A stretch of DNA of 64,000 bases from Lepturacanthus savala. Taxonomy: Eukaryota > Chordata > Actinopteri > Scombriformes > Trichiuridae. Positions 11,421 through 22,632 of the stretch are shown here, piece by piece (within the stretch, counting starts at the first letter, position 1; the number at the start of each line of letters is the position of its first letter). Position numbers and translations under genes: made by a program. The notes under the pieces are model-generated. The model ran no database searches. It had not been told where the DNA came from and saw only the letters and a program-made list of their open reading frames with translations. The stretch covers positions 17,357,654 to 17,421,653 of the forward strand of contig CM060472.1 of the NCBI GenBank assembly GCA_030544235.1, read 5' to 3'.

Positions 11421-13675
11421 GGGCACAGTGAGCTGATTGGACATATTGTGATAAATGAAGGCGAGCTGTCAGCAGTTTTGTCAGAAGCTTGAAGACAGAA
11501 ACAAGCAGCAGAGAAACTGGATTCTTGACTCTTTTTTTCAGTTTTTCTGTATTTTATGTCGGTGAATCTGTAAACTGAGATCCTTTAAAATCCAGGTGAT
11601 CAATACTTTGTAGGAAATAAGCCGCCGTATCTGACACGATGACTCAGCGGTTTAGTTAAGTTGTTTTTTTTGACTCTCACTTTAACTGCTGCAGAGAAAG
11701 TAAAGACACAAGACTCAACATGTGTTTGTCCCATTTTTTTTACCTGAACACTCTTTATATTTGTGAGTTTCAATGCTGTACCTGAGGTGATTAGGGGGGA
11801 GCTGCCCTTTAATTTGTAAGTTGACTGAACAGAAAGCTGTGTTGGTTTCATGCATTTAACTGGTGAAGCAGTAATTTGAAACACCTGCTGATGCCTTGTT
11901 ATTTAACAAAATCATAATCGTATCAGGAATCAATGAAACTAAGTTGATACACTTCATCAAATAAAATAATCATTAAATTCATCTCTCTTCTGTCTCTACA
12001 TCTCTGTCTCATTTCTCCCTCCTTCTCTGCTTCTCTCCATCCCTCCAGTTCTTGCCCTCCACAGTCGACCTGCAGCCGCAGATCCTGTGTTAAAGGGTTA
12101 AAGTTTCTGTAATATGAGAGAATGTTGCAGAGCTGCAGGCGACTCAGACAGATCCAGCACTTGAGCTGCTGATATTAGATGCTCCAATAAAAACACCTGA
12201 TATGCTTTGGTGAGCAGCTTTTATTAGCTCCCTGTGTTTTTTAATTGGATTTCTAATATTTTTATAAATAGAGCAAATATTCTAGAGGATCCTCGAGTGT
12301 GAAATGATCCATTTGTCTATAAAAGGCAGAAAAGGTGGACGCACACACATGCACACACACACATATATATATAATTCTTCATTATCTGCAGCTTTAAGAA
12401 ATGTGAATTTCTCCTATAACAAATATAATGTTATTAAAATAATGTGTGTTAGTATGTTATTATATTTAGAAGATAAATCAAATGTTTTATAGGTGGTTTA
12501 TCATTTTATTACATTCGTAATATATTAATATAGAACGTTTTCCATAAAAATATGTAATATAACTCAATTTATAACTCAATATATTTTTTATTCATCATTA
12601 AAGAGTCTAACAATTCACCCATTTTATGTAAGGTTTAAGCTAATTTGTATGAGATGTTATTTTCCAGTATTTTGTTCCAGCAGCAGAATATTATGATTAT
12701 AATTATATTATTATATGAAATGTGTGAAGTTTATGTTGGTGCGTTGAAGTGTTGAGTTTGCTTCCTGACTCTTGGGTCATAAACGGCTGCGTCCATCGCT
12801 TCTTTCTCACCTGCTGCTTTTTCTCATTAACACAGAATCCTGAACTTTGATACTGAAGCAGGATTTAAATTATAGGCTCTATGATTCATTAGAGGAAACA
12901 TCAGCAGAAAATAAGTCTGTCAGCCTCCAGGCGGCAATTTCTCCTCCACAGAGAAAATATCAGACTGCATCTATTATAACCTCAATACAGTATTTACATA
13001 GTTATTATAAAGTGCAGCATGAGGCTGTAAATAAGAATCGAGCTGCTGTTTATTGTCTGTGCTTTAAGCTTTAAGAATCAGATCCTGGTTCAGTTTTAAT
13101 TAACAGAATATTTAGAGGAGAACAAACACGCTGAATCTGCTTCAGGTACCAAGAAAAAAGAAAATCCTCAAGGAAAGATCATTGAATTGGGAAGAAAGAT
13201 GGAATCCAAACCAGAGCAGACTGGAACCGAGGCTGAATGTTAATTGGGAGGTTCGGGAAATTTCCTGGGTCAACTGAGGCAGCCCTAAATACCGAATTAT
13301 GAATTTCTGTTCAATAGTTACAAATTCTGTGGGTCCAACGAACATTATAGCATGGACTAGCTATTTACTCTGTATAGATGTACTGCATCTAGTGGTCAGA
13401 TTTAATATTCCTGTGAAATCCCTCCTAAATACGTAGACAATGGCAAGCTGGTGTTGGAACAGGTGTGGGATTTCCACACGAAGTAGCACTACATACCCTG
13501 GGACTTCATCCAGATAAAATTTATATATATTTAGTATTACATTTAGTCAACATAAATCTTGATTGTGTTAATAATACATTGAAAGTAGTTGTGGAAGGGG
13601 CATGGGCAGGTTGGGCCGGCAGTGAGCTGGAGGCTGGTAGTGGGCTGGTGTGTTCAGAATATTCTTGGTGGATTT

Positions 13676-14330
13676 TAGGGTGCTTTCACGCCACTAGTTT
13701 GATTATTTGGTCCGCACCAGGTAATAAAATGTTTACTGATTAGCATATACAGTCTGGCGTGGTCCGCTTTCACACCTGCAAACGAACCAAAATTGTTCAT
13801 ATTGACGTTTCATGAAGTGTTATGATCATGAAGCATTTGTACATTGCGTTGTAAATTGTGTTTTAGATCTTCTGTATTGGCCATTTTGGGCTAAACATCC
13901 AATTCCAAAATGAGCCACGGCTGCATCTGTAGAACCATCTGCGGATGCACTGGATGCATAGTGCGTCATTTCAGGCAGAGGAGACAGGCTATTTTCATGA
14001 ATGAGGTCATAAGGGACGAACATTGTTCCTAAGACCCACAAGGTAGACTATGAAATAATTAGTATCCCCTCATTTGGACCCGAGGTCACGTTCTCACCAA
14101 AGGAAGGTTTGTCATTTGGTGCAAAGTCAAGTGGACAGAGACCACCTCTTTTTGGAGGCCTTTGTCTGCTTAATTTAGTGCACCAAAGTGTGATTGATAC
14201 TTTCACACCAATGAAAAGGAACCAAAGTAAGAACCTTTGGTGGAAGTGATCAGATTCTTTGTAGTGAACCATCAGACAGTCTGGATTTATCCCTCCTGAC
14301 ATTAGCTGCTGCTGTCGAACCAGAAACATT
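13676..14330. mobile_element. Degenerate non-autonomous DNA-transposon-like region
   Basis: One end reads GGTGCTTTCACGCCACTAG..TTTGGTCCGCACCA; the region also carries CCGCTTTCACACCTGCAAACG and, near the far end, TTTCACACCAATGAAAAGG on a mirrored theme (GGTGTGAAAG inverted). Repeated TTTCACAC plus GGTCCG/ACCAAA phrases recall an abundant fish element. No transposase is visible. The ends are approximate. Confidence 0.4.
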
Positions 14331-15100
14331 CACAACGTTCTTCCTCAAAAAAACAAACCAACACTTTTTACAGTGTAATAAATCAACAGCTATCAGCTGT
14401 GATAATAGATAACTCTGATATCAGCATCCAGGTCTGATCCAGCAGAGACATTAGAGGAAGCTGCTGCTTTAAACAGATTAAATCAGGAGGCTGTGAATGA
14501 ATAAAACTAAATTTAATAAAACTAAATGTTCATGAGATGAAGAAGTGACAGTTTTAGCAAACTGGACTTTTTCTTTTCACCAATAACAATAATAAACAAA
14601 TAAACAAAAACTATAAAGAAAACTTCTCTATTTTTTTTCCAACCTGTTTTAAACATGCTCACTATTATTTGAGCTCATTTGTTAACCAGTTTGTTTTATT
14701 CTGTTTTGTGAATTATTTTAGACTATTTTTTATCAAACTAACCATAACGCTGAGCTAAAGCTCTGAAAACTAAAGTTTATGCAAAACAAAATTCACTAAA
14801 AGAAACTAAACATCCTGTCTGAGGACAGGAAGTGGTCATGTGATCATGTTTGGGTCTGGACGACCTGAAAATCACCTTTCGACTTAGAGACAAACTAATG
14901 TCCATCATCTCAGTTGTTCATAAATTTTCCTGTTTCCCTGTTACTGTGTAGCCTGTAACTATGACAACGGGCCACAGCCTGATGATTCCTGGCATAACCA
15001 ACACCTATAAAATACAAAACACCAACCACAACATAAAATTCGGAGACAGGAAATATGAGGAAAATATGTTTTTATAGAACTTAGTATAGAACCTACAGGA

Positions 15101-15129
15101 TGTGTGTGTGTGTGCGTGTGTGTGTGTGG
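15101..15129. repeat. GT microsatellite
   Basis: GT run with one GC interruption. Confidence 0.9.
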
Positions 15130-15352
15130 GTGCTAGAGATTTAGTTGGTTTAACATTTGACCTGCACCAGAGGAAGAATCTGTTCTGAGTGATTTTCCAG
15201 AAAGTATTTTCCTGATAATTCATAAAAAGAGGAAGAATCCTCAAGGCTGTAAATTATTTCCAGCAGCAACGTTAAACATAATAAATGTTCCTGCTGAGAC
15301 AACCGACAGCTTCAGCAATAGCGGGCAGGGCAGGAAGCGGCTGAGGACTTAC

Positions 15353-15403
15353 TGTAGGTTGCATAACATATTGTTGATGAGGCATCCATGACGTACTCTG
15401 GAC
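15353..15403 (-). CDS. rbms3: rbms3 exon: VQSTSWMPHQQYVMQPT
   Basis: This 51-base exon is exactly 17 codons, phase 0 at both ends, so it could be skipped without a frameshift. It encodes VQSTSWMPHQQYVMQPT, continuing the low-complexity C-terminal region rich in Gln, Met and Pro. The acceptor is CTCCTCAG and the donor CCTACA|GTAAGTC. The single Trp and the WMPH core are shared by RBMS paralogues. Gln-Gln replaces what I recall as Pro-Pro in mammalian RBMS3. The upstream intron is 1609 bases and the downstream intron 7538. Confidence 0.93.
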
Positions 15404-17012
15404 CTGAGGAGACACAAAATGCAAAATGATGGTGACAACCTGAATTTATTAACTGTTCAAATATTCACAATATGGTCAACTACACTCCAGGCTGGATGTT
15501 TCAGAGCTGACAATCTGAGTTTTAATAAGTTGAGTATCACAGAGTAAAATGGATCAATATCAGCTTGAAAGCTGCAGAGAAGATGCTGCACAACAACAGC
15601 AGCTGGAGGTGGATTTGTGACATCACAGAACCTGCAGCTTCAGGATTTTAAAGCAGCAGTGTCTGGTTCAGTCGCTGAACCGGACTCCAGATCCAGATCC
15701 AGATACAGGTCTAGATCTGGATCTGAATCTGGTTCTGGAGACTGATTAAGGCCAGTGAAAAGGCAGTGGGAAGATGTTTCTTCAGGGTCCTTCAGGTGAG
15801 GGAAAATCCTTGTCTCTTTTCTGTCACCTGTCCATCTCCTGTCCATCTCCTGTCTGTCTCCTGTCCATCACATGTTTCTGCCTGTCCGTTACCTGTCTTT
15901 CTCTTGTCTGTCTGTTGCTTGTCTCCTGGTTGTCTCCTGCTCCTCTCCTCTCTATCTCTTGTCTGTCTCATGTTCGTTTCCTGTCTATCTCCTGGTCTTC
16001 TCCTGACTGTCTCCTGTCCCTCCCCTGCCTGTCTCCTGTGCTGTTCTCTCTGTGTGTTTGTACTTGAACAGAAATAAAGGACTCTTCTTCCCTCTGTGAT
16101 TGGCTGAAGGTGAAATTACAGGCGGCGGCGCTGCCCGATATTGAAACTGTGAGGATTAATATTCCTCAAAAGCCGGGGCCATTGTTTCTGATAAATCAAT
16201 TTGGGAAGCCTTCCGAGAGCGGATTAGAGCCTGGCCCACTTTCCTCCTCCTCCTCAGGTACTGGGCCTGAGTTTTAATCAAGCGAGCTTCAAACAGGGCA
16301 CAGCAACCTTCAGCCCCCCCACCCCGCCCCAATCTTCCTCCTCCCTGGTCGTCTTCCTCTCCATCTGTCCCTCCTATCGTCCCGCCTATCCTTCATCTCT
16401 TTCCTCTTGCTCGCTCTCCTTGTCCGTCACTCTCCATGTCTCAAACGGAGCCGGCATAAGAGGACAGGGGGCGGAGCCTTTTCTAAAACATCCACAAAAT
16501 CTTACACATTCCTGGTCTGTCCTGTGAGCTGGATAAAAATAATGGTGCCAGCAGGAGGTTTTCATCTGCTGGGATGATGTCACAGCTCAGCTGCTGTTGG
16601 AATCACACTCTGCTTTACGTCATTATTACATCTTCTTTTTATGTGATGAATCCATTTCTGTCATATTGTAAAGCGAGTTATATATTTGAAGATTGTTTCC
16701 AAGGTCAGATTTAACAAAAAGTTTCCAAAACTCTGGAATAATGTCACATAGAAAGATGATATTCCAATATTATAACAATGATAATAATGAGATATGATAT
16801 TAATGATAATACCAATAACAATAAGTAAAATACAATAATAATTTGTTTGTATCCCCTCTCTAAGGCACTTTTCCTATTCCGTTCTACTTCATTACTCCAT
16901 GTCACAGTCGTGAGGAAGGTGGAAACAGGAAGCACAGAGGAGGGAGTTAGTTTTTCTTTCACTCTTGATGTTGTTCAAACTGCTTCCACTGGCTCCGCCC
17001 TCACTGACTCAC
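15404..17012 (-). other. rbms3: Intron between the FYSSPYS and VQSTSW exons
   Basis: This is 1609 bases. Apart from the CTGTC-rich tract at 15817-16043 it is mostly unique sequence. 16110-16250 is GC-balanced with a CCATTGTTTC (SOX-like) and a GGATTAATATTCC motif. Confidence 0.8.
15817..16043. repeat. TCTCCTGTC-type CT-rich minisatellite
   Basis: Degenerate tandem units of 9-11 bases with TCTCCTGTC or CTGTCTGTC cores. It follows the minus-strand FYSSPYS exon's donor side inside the short intron. Confidence 0.85.
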
Positions 17013-17109
17013 CTGATATGTGGAAACAGGGGAAGCAGCGATGAAGGGCGTGATGGAGGTCTGTGCGATCATGCGGTTGGTGGCGATGCTGTAAGGCGAA
17101 GAGTAGAAC
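17013..17109 (-). CDS. rbms3: rbms3 exon: FYSSPYSIATNRMIAQTSIT to STYQ
   Basis: This 97-base exon completes the Gly codon split by the previous intron and then reads 32 codons: FYSSPYSIATNRMIAQTSIT followed by PFIAASPVSTYQ. This is the highly conserved part of the RBMS C-terminal region, rich in Ser, Thr, Ile and Tyr, with no known folded domain. The acceptor is TTTTCCTCAG and the donor TATCAG|GTGAGTC. It ends in phase 0. The intron separating it from the 44-base exon is only 980 bases, the shortest in the window. ITPFIAASPVSTYQ resembles RBMS3 more than RBMS1 (ITPYIASPVSAYQ, from memory). Confidence 0.94.
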
Positions 17110-17182
17110 CTGAGGAAAACAGAGAATGTTCTAAGATCACGCTCATCACACTCGTCTTACACTGCGCAAAATTCGTCTAATA

Positions 17183-17262
17183 TTAGTCCAATACTGAAGA
17201 GAATTATCTTGAATTATTGGCTGATCATTTTGCTTATTGCATTTTGTTTCTTGATTTGTTTA
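17183..17262 (+). repeat. AGTCCAATATTGAA dispersed repeat, copy 1
   Basis: Shares AG(T/C)CCAATA(C/T)TGA, AGAATTATCT and GAATTAT, in order and spacing, with copies at 46.19 and 50.32 kb. Old and diverged. Confidence 0.6.
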
Positions 17263-17416
17263 TCTACTGTTTTTTGACATGAACAGTGAACGGAATCAGA
17301 TAATTCAGGGTAATTCTGCTCAACATTGGACTGATGTTACCAATTTTTGTTACCCCATATTTTCACCTGATTGGATTTCATTTGCAGCATAGGCAGTAGA
17401 ACATAATGTAAATATG

Positions 17417-17417
<1 letters not shown>

Positions 17418-17456
<39 letters not shown>

Positions 17457-17457
17457 G

Positions 17458-17502
<45 letters not shown>

Positions 17503-17509
17503 ACACACA

Positions 17510-17574
<65 letters not shown>
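17418..17574. repeat. CA microsatellite, about 157 bases
   Basis: CA run with a few AA, GA and CG interruptions. Open Cys/Val frames on the other strand are repeat translations. Confidence 0.97.
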
Positions 17575-17576
<2 letters not shown>

Positions 17577-17898
17577 AATGATTCTTTTTAACATACCTCT
17601 CATCACATCACAGGTTCTTTTGGCTGGTGAGTGAAGCAAATCTATGGCTTCATGCACATTTTGCCAGCTTTTGGCTACTAAATGCTGCTAATTTCAGTCC
17701 CTGAACACAAATATCCGTGGGATTTTAATTTGGCATGTTTGCAGAGTCTCTGAGGATCAGTGGTGGAGCAAGAAGGAGCGAGAAGCTTCCTGCGAACCAC
17801 TGAGGAGACAGAAGGAGCTGTAACACTCTGCTTCCTGTCTCCATGAAACATGGCGCTGCTCATTTATTTACACAGACACATTAAATCATGACACCAAG

Positions 17899-17946
17899 AC
17901 ACACAGGCACGCACGCACGCACACACACACACACAAACACCCAAAC
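17899..17946. repeat. CACG/CA microsatellite
   Basis: GCACGCACGCACG passing into CA units with AA interruptions. Confidence 0.9.
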
Positions 17947-18089
17947 ACGCTCTGCCATTCTTCCACCTGACCCACCAATGAAAAATGAGATGTGAATCCA
18001 TATAAATTTACTTAATCAAACAGTAAAAAAGAGCAAACACAACATTCATCTTCATGTATTAATCAGAGTCAGAATCAGCAGCATCTTAC

Positions 18090-18133
18090 CCGTTCTGCAT
18101 CGCAGCCGGATCGTATGTTAACGCCATGCCAGT
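18090..18133 (-). CDS. rbms3: rbms3 short exon encoding TGMALTYDPAAMQN
   Basis: This is a 44-base exon, too short to stand out as an open frame. It is recognised by its product TGMALTYDPAAMQN(G) and its splice signals: a T-rich acceptor (GTTTTTCAG) and donor AACGG|GTAAGAT. It starts in phase 0 and leaves two bases of a Gly codon. The peptide is the conserved start of the C-terminal region in RBMS proteins, just after the basic tail of RRM2. I recall mammalian RBMS3 with a slightly different spacing of the Thr/Ala/Ile residues (TAAIQNG), so PAAMQNG looks like a fish variant. The exon is small enough to be skipped in some isoforms, but skipping would break the frame. Confidence 0.92.
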
Positions 18134-18627
18134 CTGAAAAACAACAACAAACATATAAAGGGTTAATGCTGGATAAACTGCAACAATAGAAAACAACTAA
18201 AAAGACATTACACAGAATAAAATGGATCACAACAAACCCTTTATTTATTTGACAGGAATAAAGGAACAGTCCCACATTGAATCAAATGTCCTGCACATGT
18301 TCATTCTGTCACTGACACTAACTGTTTGTCCCAGTTCTTATTTATGAGGATTTATATCTCAGTGAAATCTGTCAATATGTTTCTGCACCAATGTCACTGA
18401 GATAATTCGCTGCCTTATTGTATTCAGGGATAACATGATTCTATTTGTCCAAAATAAATCAAATAAAATCAAAGTCAATTCATTTCAAATAGGAAAAACT
18501 GACAAGTGATAAAACCGATGTGTGAAAAAGCTTGGTCAATAGGACAAAGTGAATTAGTGGAGACTGTCTTTGTTCTTTATTCTACAGCAGCTCTTTCACG
18601 TTCACGTTTTATAATTCTCTCCATCGA

Positions 18628-18892
18628 GCTGCTCATACAGCTGCTGCTGCTCATGAAGCTGCTCCTGCTTATACAGTTGCTGCTGCTGCTCATACAGCTG
18701 CCACTTGTAAAGCTGCTGCTCATACAGCTGCCGCTCATATAGCTGCTGCTGCTCATATATCAGTTGCTGCTGCTCATACAGCTGCTGCTGCTGCTCATAC
18801 AGCTGCCACTCATATAGCTGCTGCTGATGCTCATACATCAGTTGCTGCTGCTCATAAAGCTGCTGCTGCTCATACAGCTGCTGCTGCTGAAA
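18628..18892 (+). repeat. GCTGCTGCTCATACA minisatellite
   Basis: About 15 units of a variable 15-21 base motif, CTCATACAGCTGCTGCTG or CTCATATAGCTGCTG. On the minus strand it reads Tyr-Glu-Gln-Gln-Gln repeats, which accounts for the open frame. It is triplet-based with variable numbers of CTG. Confidence 0.95.
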
Positions 18893-19404
18893 CTAATGAA
18901 CTATCCAATAATTATCAGTTTTAAATCAATATTTCTTTAGTACGTAGCTGTGTATTAAGTGGAAATTGCAGAGCAAGCTGCTCATTACACTGAAAATGAT
19001 CCTGACTCAGTCAAATAACTATGAACAAAACTCTCATTAACTGTCTATTAACCGTTTAATAACAGAGAGATTTGATCATACATGTACCTGTTTGGCATGA
19101 TATTTATATGTGTGTATTTGTATGTGTGTTTGTGTACTCATTGATCAGCTGTGCAGAGCTAGATAAGCATCATGTTAGTCTGTTTATCAGTGCTGAAGTT
19201 GTTCCTCACCTCGCTCCCTGTGGTAGACACCTCTATTACTCTCTCTCTCTCCCTCTGTCACTACAGTATATCTCACTCTGCTCTAGCCCTCTTTGCTTCC
19301 ATGTTTCTTTTCTATATTCTAACACTGTCTCTTTTCGTTTGCGCTTTGTCTCTTTGCCTCTTCCTCGCTGTGTTTGAAGTCGTCCCAGATCCCCCACCAC
19401 CATA

Positions 19405-19476
19405 TGGAGAGAGAGCGAGGGTGGGAAGGAAAGAGAGAGAGAGAGAAAGAGAGAGAGAGACAGAGAGAGAGAGAAG
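19405..19476. repeat. GA microsatellite
   Basis: Interrupted GA run. Confidence 0.95.
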
Positions 19477-19634
19477 GGGGGAACCACAGTATGATCAGTC
19501 AGGAGTTATGAGGGGTGAAAGCTGTGGTGACGATGGAGAAATATATGACAGATTTTTTTGTAAACTATCCAAAGTGGGAGTTCAGAAAGTGCTGTCTCTT
19601 ACTGTCTTACTGTCTCTGCTGACAAACAGATTAG

Positions 19635-19800
<166 letters not shown>

Positions 19801-19994
19801 TGCCATGGGTCTCTCTCTCTTCCTTTTCACTTCCTCACTCTCTTTCACTAACACACACACTCCTACACACACAAAAACTTTCAAAGTCACACTTCTCAAG
19901 CACCGACTCCTGGGAATGAGTGTAGATGAAAAAACATCCGGCTCTCCACTCTGTGTGAAAGCCTGACAGATGTCTGTGTGTATGTCTCTCACTC

Positions 19995-20039
19995 CCTCTC
20001 TCTCTCTCTCTCTCTGTGTTTGTGTGTGTGTGAGAGAGA
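19995..20039. repeat. CT then GT compound microsatellite
   Basis: (CT)n followed by GTGTTTGTGTGTG. Confidence 0.9.
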
Positions 20040-20374
20040 CTATGGCACAGAGCTGTACAGCAGGTGTCCTTACAGCTGATATATCTGTCCTCACGCAACC
20101 TCTTTTAAGATCATAACTACTCATAGTACTAAACTACACAACTATAGGTTTTTTGTTAAAACATCTGCTTTATTAGAATCATAAGGTATATTTACTAAAA
20201 TAAAAATACACTCACACACCCAAGAACAAAGATGAAACAATATTAATGTAAAATAATTCCTCACGACTTGCTTAACTTGATTTAATATTTGACCATAAGA
20301 TGCAGAAAACAAATCAGTCTCCACAGCTTTAATATACATTTGTTATACAGTAGGAGTGTTTTGAATGTGATTAT

Positions 20375-20391
20375 AAAAAAAAAAAAAAAAA
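20375..20391. repeat. Poly(A) run, about 17 bases
   Basis: Homopolymer. The AATAAA signal and target duplications that would mark a retro-insertion are not evident. Confidence 0.9.
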
Positions 20392-20479
20392 CTTTAAAAA
20401 ATGGGAAAGAGTAGAAAATCATGAAATTCTACAAATAAAGCTGGAGCTGTTTCACTGCTTTAGCAAAGAGGTTAATAAC

Positions 20480-20626
20480 AGTGCTAATCATGTAGATAAC
20501 ACTAGTGCTAGTCAGGCAGCTAACGTTAGTGCTAATCAGGCAGCTAATGCTAGTGCTAGTTGGGCAGCTAACATCACTGCTAGTCAGGAAGCTAATGTTA
20601 ATCCTAATCAGGCAGCTACCGCAGCT
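20480..20626 (+). repeat. GCTAATCAGGCAGCTAATG minisatellite
   Basis: About five to six units near 30 bases: AGTGCTA(A/G)TCAGGCAGCTAA with variants (GTTGGGCAGC, GTCAGGAAGC). Confidence 0.92.
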
Positions 20627-20740
20627 AAGTGGTGTCAAACTAGACTAACAAGTTCATGTTAAAATATGAATCAGTGTTGAAATGTGAGTTTAAATGGGGG
20701 ATTAGAGCTGGCTTAACAAACACACACGCTCACACATATG

Positions 20741-20881
<141 letters not shown>

Positions 20882-20975
20882 TTTAAACAAAGTCTTATTC
20901 ATTCGGGGAAGATTCTCTGTTTTTTCTCACTGATCCTTCTGAGACACTTTTCCCTTAATAGTATCCTTGGTGGGG

Positions 20976-21109
20976 AAAGAGAGAGAGAGAGAGAGAGAGA
21001 CAAAAGAGAGAGAGTGGTATATTAAAGAAAAGAAGAGAACACAAGATGATGTGAAAAGAAAATAGAGGGGGAGGAAGGGCACAAGAAGGGAGTGTGTGAG
21101 TGTGTGTGT

Positions 21110-21155
<46 letters not shown>

Positions 21156-21157
21156 GT
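20976..21157. repeat. GA and GT tracts
   Basis: GA run at 20976-21016, and GT run with GAG interruptions at 21091-21157. Confidence 0.93.
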
Positions 21158-21327
21158 TCTGATGAAATCTGCCGTCCTCAGCAGCCTCCGGTTAAAAGAA
21201 ATCGGATTAGCTCTCCTCCGGGAGAGAACCTTCAGGAATGCAGATGACGGATTGCTGCGCAGGTTTCTGTCCTGGACTCTGAGAGGCCTCATGCGCGCGC
21301 ACACACTCACACACACACTACACAGCA

Positions 21328-21385
21328 CACACCATCATAGACAAAGACAGTTTTCCACTCACTCTTTCTCTCCAAAGGGCATTTC
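21328..21385 (+). repeat. Local duplication, copy 2
   Basis: Partner of 19744-19800, about 1.58 kb away, with substitutions GGCAGA to GACAGT and AAGGGC to AAAGGG. It follows a short CA tract (21300-21330). Confidence 0.9.
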
Positions 21386-21540
21386 TTCATTTCCTCTCAT
21401 TCATAAAAACATGATTGTACGTGATGGAAATAAAAAAAATAGAAGCAGCTTTGTCTCTTTCTTTATTCAAGAGCCTGTTCTTTGAGAGCATGATTCATTG
21501 ATTTCATGTTCAGATATTTTAATTCTTCCTGCCCTGACCT

Positions 21541-21605
21541 GAGCTGCTGCTGCTAACACTGCTGCTGCTGCTAACATTGCTTCTGCTGGCTCTGACCCAT
21601 CTGCT
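21541..21605 (+). repeat. GCTGCTGCTAACACT triplet minisatellite, copy 1
   Basis: GCTGCTGCTAACACTGCTGC units. The same motif occurs at 32.43 and 59.51 kb. An Ala-rich open frame on the minus strand is the repeat translated. Confidence 0.88.
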
Positions 21606-21764
21606 GCAGCTTTCTGCTCAACAACAATTCCAACCAATAGAAATACAGGGACACAAATCAACCCTTTATCACTGTGAAATATTCACGTACTGTGTCAAAG
21701 TACATGACAGAAATACAAATTAAAAAGAGATTATAAATTAAAAAAGAGATTTCTCACACAAAAA

Positions 21765-21846
21765 ATGTAATTGAGTACATTTACTCACGTACTGTACTAT
21801 GGTACCGTTGTGAGGTACTTGTACTTTACTGTTCATCCAGTGTTTG
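21765..21846 (+). repeat. GAGTACATTTACTCACGTACTG dispersed repeat fragment
   Basis: Carries TTGAGTACATTTACTCACG, then GAGGTACTTGTACTTTACT, as in the longer copy at 45.34 kb. Confidence 0.65.
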
Positions 21847-21869
21847 TATGTAAATCAAGATGAAGTACA

Positions 21870-22010
21870 CGCACACGCTGAACACACACGTGCACACACA
21901 TGCACACATTACACGCGCACACTATTCATACACACTCTGTACATACACACTCTGTACACATATAATCTATACACACATACAGTACATACACACAGTGTAT
22001 ATACACACTC
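21870..22010. repeat. Degenerate CA-rich tract
   Basis: ACACGTGCACACAC and ATACACACTCTGTACACA units, heavily interrupted. Confidence 0.85.
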
Positions 22011-22122
22011 TTTGTGACCCTGTCAGTTCAGTGTGTGTGTCTGTGAGGGGCTGTAGCAATGTGATTTAGGTTAAACACGCTTCACTGGTTATAGGTGTTA
22101 GGGCCGCTGAACATGTGATGGA

Positions 22123-22208
22123 CAGACAGACACACACACACGCAGACACACACGCGCACACATACCCACACCCACATCCACATCCACACTCACTCACACA
22201 CACACACA
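22123..22208. repeat. CA microsatellite, interrupted
   Basis: CACACGCAGACAC and CCACATCCACA variants. Confidence 0.9.
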
Positions 22209-22291
22209 GCAGAGTGTTTCCTGAAGGACAAACATTTCATCTCCCATGGTCCATGGTCGACCCTACCTGCCATTTCAGCACAACTGTCAGC

Positions 22292-22478
22292 TGCTCTGAA
22301 TGTGTGTGTGTGTGTGTGAATGTGTGCATGTCTGTGAATGTATTTGAATGTGTGTGTCCTCTGTGAACATGTGTGTGTGTCTGTGTCCTCTGTGTGTGTC
22401 TGTGTCCTCTGTATGTGTATGTGTTCTCTGTGTGTGTGTGTCCTCTGTGTGTGTGTTTCCTGTGTGTGTGTGTGTCCT
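22292..22478 (+). repeat. GT-rich tract with CCTCTGTGTGTG units
   Basis: GT runs punctuated by TCCTCTGTGTGTGTG at 15-25 base intervals. It directly precedes the exon-like duplicated segment. Confidence 0.9.
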
Positions 22479-22483
22479 TCCTC

Positions 22484-22632
22484 TGCAGTCTCTAACCTTG
22501 TCTCCACATGTTGCTAATGAAAACGTTCAGACTGCGTGTTCACATGCTGCAGATGGTTGAGGTGGAGGATGAAGAGTTTACTGTGTCAGATCTTCCTCAT
22601 GTTGATGGATATGTTCCTGCAGCTCTGGATCC
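22484..22632 (+). repeat. Exon-like duplicated segment, copy A
   Basis: From CCTCTGCAGTCTCTAACC to CCTGCAGCTCTGG, this is about 90% identical to 24911-25046 apart from a 13-base segment (GACTGCGTGTTCA) present only here. That difference shifts the frame. In copy A the reading SLTLSPHVANENV runs into a TGA soon after the extra bases, and there is no GT donor at the 3' end. It may be a broken duplicate of copy B, or both may be remnants of a dispersed repeat. I do not recognise a protein. Confidence 0.7.

Larger units (their letters stand above)
7815..15352 (-). other. rbms3: Intron between the VQSTSW and GAVITPAMDH exons
   Basis: This is 7538 bases. It contains a perfect hairpin at 8165-8201, GT tracts at 9.1-9.6 kb, a probable teleost dispersed repeat at 9.72-9.93 kb, the GGACCA minisatellite at 11.1-11.4 kb, and a degenerate transposon-like region at 13.68-14.33 kb. 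The parts 10.3-11.0 and 11.5-13.6 kb are AT-rich with nothing I can assign. Confidence 0.8.
17110..18089 (-). other. rbms3: Intron between the TGMALTYDP and FYSSPYS exons
   Basis: This is 980 bases and includes a long CA tract (17418-17574), a short CA/CG tract (17899-17946), and one copy of a dispersed AATATTGAA-type repeat (17183-17262). No other coding sequence is seen. Confidence 0.85.

Noticed and set aside
11003..11444. Overlapping open frames on both strands
   Set aside because: All are translations of the GGACCA/GGACAA hexamer array, open in every frame because the unit is a multiple of three without stops.
12040..12100. Acceptor-like CCATCCCTCCAG followed by GC-rich sequence on the plus strand
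   Set aside because: No open frame or donor follows, and nothing matches a known protein.
20375..20391. Poly(A) run as a sign of a processed retrocopy
   Set aside because: No coding remnant, polyadenylation signal or target duplication upstream.
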